This document shows positions 17,566 through 27,110 of a stretch of 64,000 nucleotides of DNA, one piece after another. The translations under genes were made by a program, and so were the position numbers. Below the pieces are notes generated by a model. It made no database searches and had not been told where the DNA came from. It saw nothing but the letters and a program-made list of their open reading frames with translations. The first letter of the stretch is position 1. Each line of letters opens with the position of its first letter. The DNA is from Lederbergia lenta NBRC 16444 (GTDB lineage: Bacteria; Bacillota; Bacilli; Bacillales; Bacillaceae_C). The stretch lies in the NCBI RefSeq assembly GCF_001591545.1, contig NZ_BCVC01000002.1:1-64000 (forward strand), given 5' to 3'.

Positions 17566-18978
17566 ATGTTGAATATGAGTAAAAACACAAACAAAAAGCA
17601 GCCGAATATTATTTTTATTATGAGCGATGACCATGCTGCACATGCGATTAGCGCTTATGGAAGCAGGATTAATGAAACGCCGAATCTTGATCGTATTTCT
17701 AATGAAGGGATTCGCTTAGATAATTGTTTTTGTACAAATTCAATATGTGCTCCGAGCCGAGCGGCAATTTTAACTGGGAAATACAATCATGTGAATGGCG
17801 TGCGAACGCTTTATGAGGATATTGATTCGAGTCAGCAGAATGTCGCAAAAATATTGCAGGCTAATGGATATCAAACCGCAATGATTGGTAAATGGCATCT
17901 AGGGCATGGCGAGAATAGTAATCCGACTGGGTTTGACTATTGGAATATCTTCCCTGGCCAAGGAGAATATCATGACCCTGACATGTTTGAAATGGGTGAG
18001 AAGAAAAAGTTTCCTGGATATGCCACAGACATTACGACGGATTTATGTATTGATTGGATGGAAAAAAGAAATAAGGAACAGCCATTTTTTATGATGTGTC
18101 ACCATAAAGCGCCGCACCGTCCATGGGATCCGGATGAAAAACATATGCATTTATATGAAGATATCGATATTCCAGAACCAGAGACTTTCCATGACAACTA
18201 TGAAAATCGTACATATGCAGCTGCAGAGGCAGAAATGCGCATTGAACGAGATTTAAGAAAGAGAGATGTGAAGGAGGACCCGCCGGAAGGCCTTTCGTCA
18301 TCTGAATTGAAAAGTTGGTATTATCAAAGATACATAAAAGATTATCTTCGTTGTATCGCCTCCATTGATGATAATGTCGGGCGCTTGCTTGATTATCTGG
18401 ATGAAAAAGATCTGACGGATGACACAATCATTATGTATACTTCGGACCAAGGCTTTTTCCTTGGCGATCATGGATGGTACGATAAACGTTTTATGTATGA
18501 AGAATCATTGAGGATGCCGTTTCTAGTACGTTATCCGCGAGAAATTTCTCCTGGAAGCGCAACAGAAGATTTCGGTTTGAATGTTGACTTTGCTCAGACG
18601 TTCTTAGATTACGCCGGGATTCCAGCCCCTGAAGATATGCAGGGAACAAGCCTAAGGCCAATTTTAAAAGGAGAAACACCTGATGATTGGCAGGATTCCA
18701 TGTACTATCGCTATTGGGAGCACATGAGCGAGCACAATGTCGCTGCACATTATGGAGTACGGACACATCAATATAAATTAATTTATTATTATGGGGAAGG
18801 GCTGGGGGTACCAGGCGCTCGCGATGTTTCCTTTGAACCACAATGGGAATTATTCGATTTAGAGAAGGACCCATATGAAATGAATAATGTGTATGGGCAT
18901 GAGGATTACCAAGAGGTGGCTTCAGATTTGAAAGCGGAATTATATAGATTAAAAGAACAAGTAGGGGATCATGATTGA
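17566..18978 (+). CDS. sulfatase (S1 type), cytoplasmic
   Basis: 470 residues. The motif CAPSR at 61-65 supplies the formylglycine Cys61. The metal and active-site blocks MSDDHAAHA and YTSDQGFFLGDHG are intact. The C-terminal region YRYWEHMSEHNVAAHYGVR is common in sulfatases annotated as heparan- or N-acetylglucosamine-6-sulfatase-like, but I cannot assign the substrate. No signal peptide is present. The ATG has AGGGAAGG just upstream. This is the last gene of the compact sulfatase run; a hairpin and a repeat separate it from the fourth sulfatase gene. Confidence 0.9.
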   Translation: MLNMSKNTNKKQPNIIFIMSDDHAAHAISAYGSRINETPNLDRISNEGIRLDNCFCTNSICAPSRAAILTGKYNHVNGVRTLYEDIDSSQQNVAKILQANGYQTAMIGKWHLGHGENSNPTGFDYWNIFPGQGEYHDPDMFEMGEKKKFPGYATDITTDLCIDWMEKRNKEQPFFMMCHHKAPHRPWDPDEKHMHLYEDIDIPEPETFHDNYENRTYAAAEAEMRIERDLRKRDVKEDPPEGLSSSELKSWYYQRYIKDYLRCIASIDDNVGRLLDYLDEKDLTDDTIIMYTSDQGFFLGDHGWYDKRFMYEESLRMPFLVRYPREISPGSATEDFGLNVDFAQTFLDYAGIPAPEDMQGTSLRPILKGETPDDWQDSMYYRYWEHMSEHNVAAHYGVRTHQYKLIYYYGEGLGVPGARDVSFEPQWELFDLEKDPYEMNNVYGHEDYQEVASDLKAELYRLKEQVGDHD

Positions 18979-19316
18979 TGACTTTTAACTTTATGCAGTG
19001 GGATAAACTCCGGCTGAATGAATTCAAATCACCGTCGGAGTTCACTAATTTTAGGGGAAGATTATCGAGCAGGTGATAAAATCTGGAGGCATTTCGCAGG
19101 GGTGTAATGGATAAAGAGGCATCCATCTCTATCAGTGGAGTTACTTGTGTATCAAGATCTTATGCTAAAAGTTTATTGCATACGAAACAATTTGTAACCA
19201 CTGAGCAGTCAGAATACAGGTAGACTCCTGCGAGATATGCGAGACGGTGAGTCCCTGCAAGAAGCGTAGCGACTGTAGCGGCTTACCGCTCGCCCCGCGG
19301 AAAGCGAAGTGAATAA
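18979..19316. other. gap with hairpin and repeat element
   Basis: No gene seen. A hairpin at about 19006-19042 (aactccg paired with cggagtt) may end the three-sulfatase transcript; it lacks a strong T tract. The right third is a GC-richer repeat that touches the next gene, annotated separately. Confidence 0.5.
19215..19311 (+). repeat. Bacillaceae intergenic repeat, copy 1
   Basis: A GC-richer block containing actcctgcgagat, gagtccctgca, agcgtagcgac and cgccccgcggaaagcga. It is similar to the reverse complement of 51820-51944. It resembles a dispersed repeat common in Bacillus-group genomes (from memory). It ends only a few bases before the start codon of the fourth sulfatase. Confidence 0.65.
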
Positions 19317-20888
19317 ATGATGGGTAAATCGCCAAATATATTGATTATATTAAATGATGATATGGGTTATTCTGATATTGGCTGTTATGGTGGAGAAGTA
19401 GACACTCCAAATCTAGATACGCTTGCTGAACAAGGGGTTCGCTTTACGCAATTTTATAATACGGCAAGATGTAGCCCTTCAAGAGCATCATTACTTACAG
19501 GTCTCCATCCTCATCAAACAGGAATAGGTATTTTAACGGATGATGACGGTCCCGAAGGATATGCTGGTAATTTAAACAAGCAGTGTGTAACCATTCCAGA
19601 AGTTTTAAAAGGAAGCAATTATAGCACTTTCATGAGTGGGAAATGGCATGTGGCAAATGACTTTCATCATGTATCGGACACTTGGCCTAAGCAACGGGGA
19701 TTTGATCAATTTTATGGCACTATTGCTGGAGCCGGTAGTTACTATGATCCAAAAACCCTTACTCGAGACAATGAAAATATTGAATGTGAAGCACAGGAAA
19801 ATGACGATTTTTATTATACGGATGCTATCAGTGATAATGCTGTCCGTTTTATTCAAGAACATGTTAGTAGTGGAAAAGAGCAGCCATTTTTTCAGTACGT
19901 TGCTTATACAGCACCCCATTGGCCATTACATGCCCCAAAAGAAGTAATAGATAAATATAAAGGGCGATTTAATTCCGGCTGGGATAAATTAAGAGAGCAA
20001 CGTCTAGAACGTATGATTGATATGGGCATCATAGAACCACATTGGAAATTGTCTGAACGAGATGCTTCCCAACCATTATGGGAAGATGCGGAAAATAAAG
20101 AGTGGCGACAACGTTGTATGGAAGTATACGCGGCACAAATTGATAGGATGGATCAGGGAATTGGAAGAATAATAAATGTATTAAAAGAAACAAATCAATT
20201 AGAAGATACAATCATTATATTTCTGTCTGATAACGGAGGTTGTGCAGAAGAAATAGGACCTGATTGGGGACCGAGACTCGTGAAAAATAGCGCCCGTGCA
20301 AAAACGAGATCAGGTGAAGAGGTTATCTTTGGGGATCGGCCAGAATATATGCCTGGACCGGAAAATACATATCAAAGTTACGGCATTGCATGGGCCAATG
20401 TATCAAACACACCTTTTAAATTATATAAACATTGGGTTCATGAAGGAGGAATAGCGACACCGCTTATCGTCCATTGGCCTAAAGGCATCAAAGCAAAAGG
20501 GGCGATCAGACATAGCCCTGCTCAACTAACAGATATAATGGCAACAGTTTTAGACGTGACTGGAGCCTCTTATCCAGAATCATATAAAGGAAATAAAATA
20601 TTACCATTAGAAGGTCAGAGTATCGTTCCTTTCTTCGAGGAAGATATAGAGGAAGAGAGACCGTTGTATTGGGAACATGAAGGGATTTCAGCTATTCGAA
20701 TTGGAAAATGGAAACTCGTTAAAAGATATCCAGGGGAATGGGAACTCTATGATATGCAAAGTGATAGAACAGAGCATCATAATGTTGCATATCAATATCC
20801 AAAAAGAGTAGCGAAGATGATTAAAAAATATGATGCATGGGCAAAGCGCTGCGGGGTTATTCCTAGAGAGAAGATATTAAAACGATAG
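19317..20888 (+). CDS. arylsulfatase-type sulfatase, cytoplasmic
   Basis: 523 residues of the arylsulfatase subgroup. The motif CSPSR at 52-56 carries the formylglycine Cys52. LNDDMGYSDIGCYGGE at the N-terminus and LSDNGGCAEE in the centre hold metal-binding Asp/Asn residues. There is no signal peptide. The start is ATGATG; no good ribosome site is visible, because a dispersed repeat runs almost up to the start, so expression may be reduced or come from a repeat-derived site (aaagcgaag). It is longer than, and unlike, the three upstream sulfatases. A terminator follows at 21000. Confidence 0.9.
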   Translation: MMGKSPNILIILNDDMGYSDIGCYGGEVDTPNLDTLAEQGVRFTQFYNTARCSPSRASLLTGLHPHQTGIGILTDDDGPEGYAGNLNKQCVTIPEVLKGSNYSTFMSGKWHVANDFHHVSDTWPKQRGFDQFYGTIAGAGSYYDPKTLTRDNENIECEAQENDDFYYTDAISDNAVRFIQEHVSSGKEQPFFQYVAYTAPHWPLHAPKEVIDKYKGRFNSGWDKLREQRLERMIDMGIIEPHWKLSERDASQPLWEDAENKEWRQRCMEVYAAQIDRMDQGIGRIINVLKETNQLEDTIIIFLSDNGGCAEEIGPDWGPRLVKNSARAKTRSGEEVIFGDRPEYMPGPENTYQSYGIAWANVSNTPFKLYKHWVHEGGIATPLIVHWPKGIKAKGAIRHSPAQLTDIMATVLDVTGASYPESYKGNKILPLEGQSIVPFFEEDIEEERPLYWEHEGISAIRIGKWKLVKRYPGEWELYDMQSDRTEHHNVAYQYPKRVAKMIKKYDAWAKRCGVIPREKILKR

Positions 20889-20999
20889 AAGCATGAAGTA
20901 ATAGATGTATGGAATTGTAGTTTCAACGGATTGTTAGGTTGAAGGGAAAAGGAAATAAATGGATTGAGAAAATGGCAGGTCATGATAAATGGTTTTTTT

Positions 21000-21034
21000 A
21001 GGGACAACTCTGTGATAGGAGTTGTCTCTTTTGA
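21000..21034 (+). terminator. Rho-independent terminator
   Basis: gacaactc pairs with gagttgtc and is followed by tctttt. It ends the fourth-sulfatase transcript before the next regulator gene. Confidence 0.75.
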
Positions 21035-21127
21035 TAATGATCGTGTAGTGGATTTAAACTTTGTACACATTGGATATTGGGATCATTTAAAAATTCGATT
21101 TGAACTTACCAGGGGGGAGTTAGTTCG

Positions 21128-23365
21128 ATGTTAAAGAGAATTCCATTATTTTATAAGTATCTGCTTTCCTATTCTATACTATTAATCATTCCGCTCATTG
21201 TTACATCTTTGTTTTCATATAAACATTATACATCTATTTTAAAAGAAGAAATTATGCTTGGTCATGAACAAATGCTAGAACAAATGAGAGATACATTTGA
21301 TACAAAAATGAGGGAAATGAACACTATTTCTTATGAAATATCTTCTAACCCCGAATTGACTCCCTATTATTTGGAGCAAAATATGTATCATGCCTATGCT
21401 GCAAAAAGACTATTGAATTTTACTGTTGCAAATAACTTTTTTCAGAACGTTTTTCTCTATATTAAAGAGGGAGATTATATTTATTCCGCCGAAAGTACTT
21501 ATTCAATCCCGTTATTTACGGATAATATATATCAATATAAAAATTGGAGTCCTTCACAGTTCCGTAATGACCTTAACCGTTTAGAGACTCCTATATTACG
21601 TCCTTCCGAAGAGGTTGATTCGTCCTTATTAAAGAGTAACCGAGCAATAACATATATAGTGCCACTTCCGCCAAGTGGGGTTGAACCTTATGGAGCAGCA
21701 GTCTTTATTATTGATGAAGATACAGTAAAAGGATTACAAAGAGGTGGCATTGAAGAAAGAGTAGGAAATACATTAATTTTAAACGAAAAAGGAGAAGTTA
21801 TTACTTCATTATATGATACTGATTATCTTCAGGATCAGTCATTTCTACAGTCTATTAAGGCATTACCACCTGGTTCAAAGTCGATAAAAATAAAAAATGA
21901 ACAATACATTCTTTCAACAGCTAAATCTAACTATACTGGTTGGACTTATTTAACTATGATGCCACAGGAGCATTTATTGAAAAAGGTTAGCCAAGTGCAA
22001 TATCGTGCAATGATTGTTCTAATTGCCAATCTATTTCTGGGAAGTATCGTTATATATTTTTTAATGAGAATCAATTACAGTCCATTACAACAAATATTTT
22101 CATATACAACGCTTCAACTTGGTAAATCTGTTCAAAATTCGAGTGATGTTTTAAATATGCTATCTAATATGAATAAAAAAAGTAAAGCCATAGAAAACAA
22201 GTGGAAGGATAATCAGTATGCTATTAGAAAGTATTTGTTAATTGAATTATTGCACGGACAAATAACGGACATGAAAGAATTTTATGATCGAGGGGAAGAA
22301 GTTGGATTAAACTTTAGAGAAAAGCGAATATTTGTCCTTCGCTGTGAGATTAAAGATGAAGATATTGACAATAAAGCAATAATATCGGAAAGGATTAATA
22401 ACGAAATCTACACAAGATATGAAGGTTATGAGGTGAAGTGGGCTAATCAAAATGTGATTACCTATATATGTACCCTTGGAAAAGAAGATCAACAACTGAA
22501 GGAATTTATTCTGTTTCTTCATAAAATCCTTAAGGAACATTCTCAGGGGAGTATCACGATTGGTGTTGGTTGCATCTATGAAGATATGAATAAGATCGGA
22601 AAATCTTATATGGAAGCGTCAACGGCACTTGACTATAAACTAATCAAAGGTCAGAACCAGGTGATATTCTTTGATGAAATTAATTCTGAAAATCAGCTAG
22701 ATTATTGGTATCCTAAACAAGAAATTGAAACACTTCAATTATTAGTGAATGAAAGGGATACCGCTAAAATTATCGAGATGATAAAGAATATTCATCGGGA
22801 TGTAGAAAAGAACAAACCGCCATTGCATATGGTACGTTGTATATGCTATGACATCATTAATTGTATTATTAAAAATTCCTATAACAACGAAAATAGCTAT
22901 CTCGCAGATTTAACGTATCCTGATATTGAGAAGCTTTCCAAGTTTGAAACATTGCAGGATTTTGAACAATTAGCTAATGAAATTTGCATGCGATTGCAAG
23001 GGGTGGTGCAGGACCGAAATATAGAATCTGATTTACGGGAGCGGGCCATTACATTTATACGTGAAAATTATCGAGATAATCAATTTTCAGTTCAGAAAAT
23101 GGCTGATTCATTATCAGTAGCACAAACATATTTAAAAAGATACTTTAAACAACAGACAGGTCAGACTATTACTGACTATTTGAGCTTTTACCGGATAGAG
23201 CATGCTAAGCAATTGTTGAAGAATAGTAATATCTCTCTGAAAGAATTAGTCAAGGAAATCGGCTATCATGATGTTTCTAGTTTTATCCGTAAATTTAAAA
23301 ATGAAATGAAGATTACACCAGGAGAATACCGAAAGATTCATACAGACCGAAAAAAGGTTAATTAG
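21128..23365 (+). CDS. membrane-bound AraC-family sensor-regulator, paralogue
   Basis: 745 residues with the same plan as the regulator at 8458: TM1 (about 10-32), extracellular sensor, TM2 (about 295-315), a degenerate GGDEF-like segment (ITIGVGCIYEDMNKIGKSYMEASTAL, shown here as the clearest shared block) and a C-terminal AraC double helix-turn-helix ending TPGEYRKIH. The two proteins align along their length, so they arose by duplication together with the transport genes that follow each of them. AGGGGGGAG precedes the ATG. It probably controls the permease/binding-protein operon at 23624. Confidence 0.88.
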   Translation: MLKRIPLFYKYLLSYSILLIIPLIVTSLFSYKHYTSILKEEIMLGHEQMLEQMRDTFDTKMREMNTISYEISSNPELTPYYLEQNMYHAYAAKRLLNFTVANNFFQNVFLYIKEGDYIYSAESTYSIPLFTDNIYQYKNWSPSQFRNDLNRLETPILRPSEEVDSSLLKSNRAITYIVPLPPSGVEPYGAAVFIIDEDTVKGLQRGGIEERVGNTLILNEKGEVITSLYDTDYLQDQSFLQSIKALPPGSKSIKIKNEQYILSTAKSNYTGWTYLTMMPQEHLLKKVSQVQYRAMIVLIANLFLGSIVIYFLMRINYSPLQQIFSYTTLQLGKSVQNSSDVLNMLSNMNKKSKAIENKWKDNQYAIRKYLLIELLHGQITDMKEFYDRGEEVGLNFREKRIFVLRCEIKDEDIDNKAIISERINNEIYTRYEGYEVKWANQNVITYICTLGKEDQQLKEFILFLHKILKEHSQGSITIGVGCIYEDMNKIGKSYMEASTALDYKLIKGQNQVIFFDEINSENQLDYWYPKQEIETLQLLVNERDTAKIIEMIKNIHRDVEKNKPPLHMVRCICYDIINCIIKNSYNNENSYLADLTYPDIEKLSKFETLQDFEQLANEICMRLQGVVQDRNIESDLRERAITFIRENYRDNQFSVQKMADSLSVAQTYLKRYFKQQTGQTITDYLSFYRIEHAKQLLKNSNISLKELVKEIGYHDVSSFIRKFKNEMKITPGEYRKIHTDRKKVN

Positions 23366-23381
23366 TTTAATGACTTCCTAA

Positions 23382-23430
23382 TGCAAGGCGTTTTCCATTG
23401 TAATGGAGATAATGCTTTGCTTTTTTGGTG
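23382..23430 (+). terminator. Rho-independent terminator
   Basis: gcaaggc...ccatt pairs with aatgg...gctttgc, followed by tttttt, just after the second AraC regulator. Confidence 0.7.
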
Positions 23431-23531
23431 CTATTCGAATATTAGGAATATGTGAGTATGCTAATTGTATCTTTTAGGCTTTAGATATAGGGGAGAAACC
23501 GTGCTATAACTAGCTTTGGAAAAGCATGGAT

Positions 23532-23563
23532 TTTTCGCATAGTTGTTGCACATATAGCATATT
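23532..23563 (+). promoter_or_regulatory. candidate operator region, copy 2
   Basis: TTTTCGCATAGTTGTTG (23532-23548) runs into GCACATATAGCATATT (23548-23563). Both blocks match the region before the first permease operon (10780-10795 and 10847-10865), there in the opposite order. Shared pattern: GCAYATWTAGCATATT. Confidence 0.5.
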
Positions 23564-23623
23564 TACTGAAAATATCCCAATGGCTATAGTAAATGTAATC
23601 AAAAATGATAAGGAGGTGATCAA

Positions 23624-24598
23624 TTGGCGATCGAAAAGGTAAATAAAATGACAGCGTTTACAGGAGTGGCGCGAACTACGAAAATAAAGAGATCTTTGAC
23701 AATGTGGAAAAAGGTTCGAAAAAACTATGAGCTTTACATATTTTTGCTTCCAACCTTATTATACTTTCTCCTTTTCCATTATGTCCCTATGTATGGAATG
23801 CAAATTGCATTTAAAAATTATATTGCAATAAAAGGAATTCACGGAAGTCCGTGGGTCGCTTTCGAACATTTCGAACGTTTTTTTTCATCATATCAATTTC
23901 TAACGGTTCTTAAAAACACATTATTTATTAGTTTGTACCAGTTGTTACTAGCGTTTCCGATTCCTATCATTTTGGCGCTTTTATTAAATCAAATAGGTAG
24001 CATGCGTTTTCGAAGATTGGTTCAAACCATCACTTATGCACCTCATTTTATTTCTGTTGTGATTATCGTTGGTATGATGTACTTATTTTTATCACCAGTT
24101 AATGGTTTGTTTAATAATCTTTTGACTTTATTAGGAATGGAACCCATCTACTTTATGGGAGAAGCAAGTTGGTTTAAGTCTATTTTTGTCTTTTCAGGAA
24201 TATGGCAAAACGCTGGCTGGTCGATGATTATTTATTTGGCAGCCTTGGCATCTGTCAGTGTAGAACTTCATGAAGCTGCAATCATGGATGGAGCAACAAA
24301 ATTCCAACGAATTTTGCATATAGATTTTCCCTCCATCATGCCTACTATCATGATCCTACTCATCTTAGATGTCGGAAACTTTATGGCTGTGGGGTTTGAA
24401 AAAGTATATTTGATGCAAAATGCATTAAATATTGATTCATCAGAGGTTATCCAAACATATGTGTACAAAACAGGTCTTCTTAGTGCCCAGTTTAGCTATG
24501 CAACTGCAGTGGGGCTGTTTAACGCATTAATTAACTTTGCGCTTTTAATTGCGATGAATCAATTTGCCAAGAAAATGAAACAAACAAGCTTATTTTAA
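23624..24598 (+). CDS. LplB-type sugar ABC permease, paralogue
   Basis: 324 residues, about six helices. The EAA loop is HEAAIMDGATKFQRILHIDFPS. It is clearly homologous to the permease at 10981 (shared PTLLYFLLFHYVPMYGMQIAF and SSEVIQTYVYKTGLL). The TTG start follows AAGGAGGTGATC, a full match to the 16S rRNA anti-Shine-Dalgarno, which offsets the weak start codon. It forms the channel with the next gene product; no ATPase gene is linked. Confidence 0.9.
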   Translation: MAIEKVNKMTAFTGVARTTKIKRSLTMWKKVRKNYELYIFLLPTLLYFLLFHYVPMYGMQIAFKNYIAIKGIHGSPWVAFEHFERFFSSYQFLTVLKNTLFISLYQLLLAFPIPIILALLLNQIGSMRFRRLVQTITYAPHFISVVIIVGMMYLFLSPVNGLFNNLLTLLGMEPIYFMGEASWFKSIFVFSGIWQNAGWSMIIYLAALASVSVELHEAAIMDGATKFQRILHIDFPSIMPTIMILLILDVGNFMAVGFEKVYLMQNALNIDSSEVIQTYVYKTGLLSAQFSYATAVGLFNALINFALLIAMNQFAKKMKQTSLF

Positions 24599-24613
24599 AA
24601 AGGGGGGGAGCGC

Positions 24614-25501
24614 TTGAATGTAATAAAAAAAAACAAAGCAGATCGAATATTTGATACTTTTAATTATACCTTTATGACGATCCTTATTTTGATTGTTCTC
24701 TACCCTCTGTATTTAATCGTTATTTCATCTGTCAGTAACCCTTATGCAGTAAATAGCGGTACGGTTTGGCTTATTCCCGAAGGCTTTACAATGGAGGGAT
24801 ATAAAAAATTATTTGAGTTTGGAAAGGTTTGGATTGGGTATCGGAATTCTTTATTCTATGCTGTGTTTGGTACAGTTCTTAATCTAAGTCTTACCCTTAC
24901 AGCAGGTTATGCACTTTCTAGACATGATCTTGTCGGACGAAATTTCTTTATGTTTATCATTGCATTTACGATGTTTTTTGGCGGTGGAATTATACCAACA
25001 TATTTATTGGTAAAGGATTTGGGAATGGTTAATACAATTTGGTCACAGGTAATTCCAAATGCTGTTTCCGCTTTCAACATCATTATTGCCAGAACATTTT
25101 TTCAAACTACCATTCCAAAAGGACTGCTTGAAGCAGCCCAGGTGGACGGATGTACAACTACGAAATTTTTCTTCAAAATTGTTCTTCCTTTATCGGTGCC
25201 TATTATTGCAGTCATTGCATTGTTTAGTGCGGTCGCTCATTGGAATTCCTATTTCCAGGCGCTAATTTATTTGAGGGATGAAAGTCTATATCCATTACAA
25301 ATTATTTTGAGAGAAATATTGATAGTGAATGAATCGCAAGGAGATACAATGGTTATTTCTCCTGATTCTGAACTGCAGGATGTCTCAGAGATTATGAAAT
25401 ACGGTGCCATTATTGTTACTAGTTTACCGGTATTAATCTTATATCCATTTGTACAAAAATACTTTGTAAAAGGAGTTATGATTGGTTCGATTAAAGAGTA
25501 A
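24614..25501 (+). CDS. LplC-type sugar ABC permease, paralogue
   Basis: 295 residues, six predicted helices. The EAA loop is LLEAAQVDGCTTTKFFFKIVLP, and the C-terminus GVMIGSIKE is typical of the group. It is homologous to the permease at 11963. The TTG start follows AAAGGGGGGGAGCGC, 15 bases after the previous stop codon. It partners the preceding LplB-type protein in the membrane. Confidence 0.9.
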   Translation: MNVIKKNKADRIFDTFNYTFMTILILIVLYPLYLIVISSVSNPYAVNSGTVWLIPEGFTMEGYKKLFEFGKVWIGYRNSLFYAVFGTVLNLSLTLTAGYALSRHDLVGRNFFMFIIAFTMFFGGGIIPTYLLVKDLGMVNTIWSQVIPNAVSAFNIIIARTFFQTTIPKGLLEAAQVDGCTTTKFFFKIVLPLSVPIIAVIALFSAVAHWNSYFQALIYLRDESLYPLQIILREILIVNESQGDTMVISPDSELQDVSEIMKYGAIIVTSLPVLILYPFVQKYFVKGVMIGSIKE

Positions 25502-25517
25502 AAAAGGGGGTTAGGAA

Positions 25518-27110
25518 ATGAAAAAGATAGCTTGGATTTTTGCAATAATGGCAATTTTAATGATAGTGGGTTGTAAGAATAAGGAAGTGGCTAATGATGC
25601 GGGTGCTACTACAGACAATTTTAACAAGACAGGTTTGCCTATAGTGAATGATAAAATCACATTAAACTTTGTCACGTCAAAACCACCGCAACAACAGAAA
25701 TCAACTGAAGATTTACAAGTTGTAAAAGATTTGGAGAAAAAAACGAACATCCATATTAATTGGGATGCCTCATCACAGGGTTACGCTGAAAAGAAAAATT
25801 TAATGTTTGCCAGTGGTGATTTGCCAGATGCATTCTTCGGGAGTGGTAGTTTAAGTTCCTCGGATTTAATTGAATACGGAAACCAGGGAATGTTAATCCC
25901 CCTTCAAGACTTGATTAATGAATATGCACCAAATATCAAAAAAATCTTGGATAGTAATCCTGATATAAAAAAGAAAATTACTGCGCCAGATGGGAATATT
26001 TATTCTATTCCAATGGTGCATGCTGAACCTGGTAATGCATTGCCTGAAGTCATATTCATTAATAAGGTATGGTTGGATGAGCTTGGACTTGAAATCCCTA
26101 AAACAACGGATGAATTTGAAAAGGTTTTGCAAGCATTTAAAGACAAGGATCCGAATGGTAATGGTAAAAGTGATGAAATTCCATTTAGTTTCCTTTATGG
26201 TAATAGCCTTAATGGTATTTTTTCCTTCTATGGTGCTTTTGGGGTGTTAGATCAGCCAAATCACATTAGTGTGGAGGATAAGGAAGTTTCATTTACTGCT
26301 ATCACCCCAGAATTTAAAGTAGCAACTGCTTACTTTAATAGTTTGAATAACCAAGGCTTAATTGATCCAGAGGCATTTACTCATGATCGAACAGTATACT
26401 TTGCAAAAGGTCGAGGGGCAGATACTCCTTTATATGGGGCTTTCTCGGGATTTATTGCAAGCAATGTTATTGGCCCGGAATTTGCAGATCAATACATTCC
26501 AATCCCACCATTAGAAGGACCTGATGGGGTGAAGCAATGGAGAGAAGATGAAGCAATAGCGATGGCTAAGGGAAGTTTCTCGATTACTTCGGCAAATGAA
26601 AATCCTACAATTACCATGCGGTGGATTGATGAATTATATACTGAAGAAAATTCAATTCAATGGACGTTCGGACCTAATGGCACGAATATGAAAAAAAATG
26701 ATGATGGCACTTATGATTATATTGAGCCAACAGATGGATTATCTTTCGATGAATTCAGATGTACTGAATCGCCGTGTTATTCCTCGGCCAGATCACTTCT
26801 GCCAGAAACGATGCAGAAAATACATCCGAATGAAAAGGATTCTACTAGGTTGGAATATTTCGATATTTATAAACCGTACATGAAAAAGACCGTTTTTCCT
26901 GATGTGTTTTTCACATTGGAAGATACTCAGAAATTAAACACTTTGACAACGGACATTATAGAATTTGTAGATAAAAAACAGGCCCAATGGATCATCAATG
27001 GGAATATTGATGCAGAGTGGGATGAATACTTGAAAAAACTAGATGATATGAAGTTGGATGAATTCGTTGATATATATCAAAGGAATTACGATGATTTCAT
27101 GTCAGAATAA
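25518..27110 (+). CDS. extracellular sugar-binding lipoprotein, paralogue
   Basis: 530 residues. The signal peptide ends MIVGC with the lipidated Cys at 19. The fold is the same LplA-like solute-binding type as the protein at 12903, including a calcium-loop-like KDPNGNGKSDEIPF and the block LINQGLIDPEAFTHD-like region near the centre. Two Cys residues in CTESPC (about 415-420) are unusual for this family and could form a disulfide. It should deliver a related but distinct sulfated or acidic oligosaccharide to the two upstream permeases (inference from context). Confidence 0.9.
   Translation: MKKIAWIFAIMAILMIVGCKNKEVANDAGATTDNFNKTGLPIVNDKITLNFVTSKPPQQQKSTEDLQVVKDLEKKTNIHINWDASSQGYAEKKNLMFASGDLPDAFFGSGSLSSSDLIEYGNQGMLIPLQDLINEYAPNIKKILDSNPDIKKKITAPDGNIYSIPMVHAEPGNALPEVIFINKVWLDELGLEIPKTTDEFEKVLQAFKDKDPNGNGKSDEIPFSFLYGNSLNGIFSFYGAFGVLDQPNHISVEDKEVSFTAITPEFKVATAYFNSLNNQGLIDPEAFTHDRTVYFAKGRGADTPLYGAFSGFIASNVIGPEFADQYIPIPPLEGPDGVKQWREDEAIAMAKGSFSITSANENPTITMRWIDELYTEENSIQWTFGPNGTNMKKNDDGTYDYIEPTDGLSFDEFRCTESPCYSSARSLLPETMQKIHPNEKDSTRLEYFDIYKPYMKKTVFPDVFFTLEDTQKLNTLTTDIIEFVDKKQAQWIINGNIDAEWDEYLKKLDDMKLDEFVDIYQRNYDDFMSE

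Noticed and set aside
18491-19126. 211-residue minus-strand open frame overlapping the third sulfatase
   Set aside because: Antisense to a well-supported gene, with no recognisable domain and no start signal.
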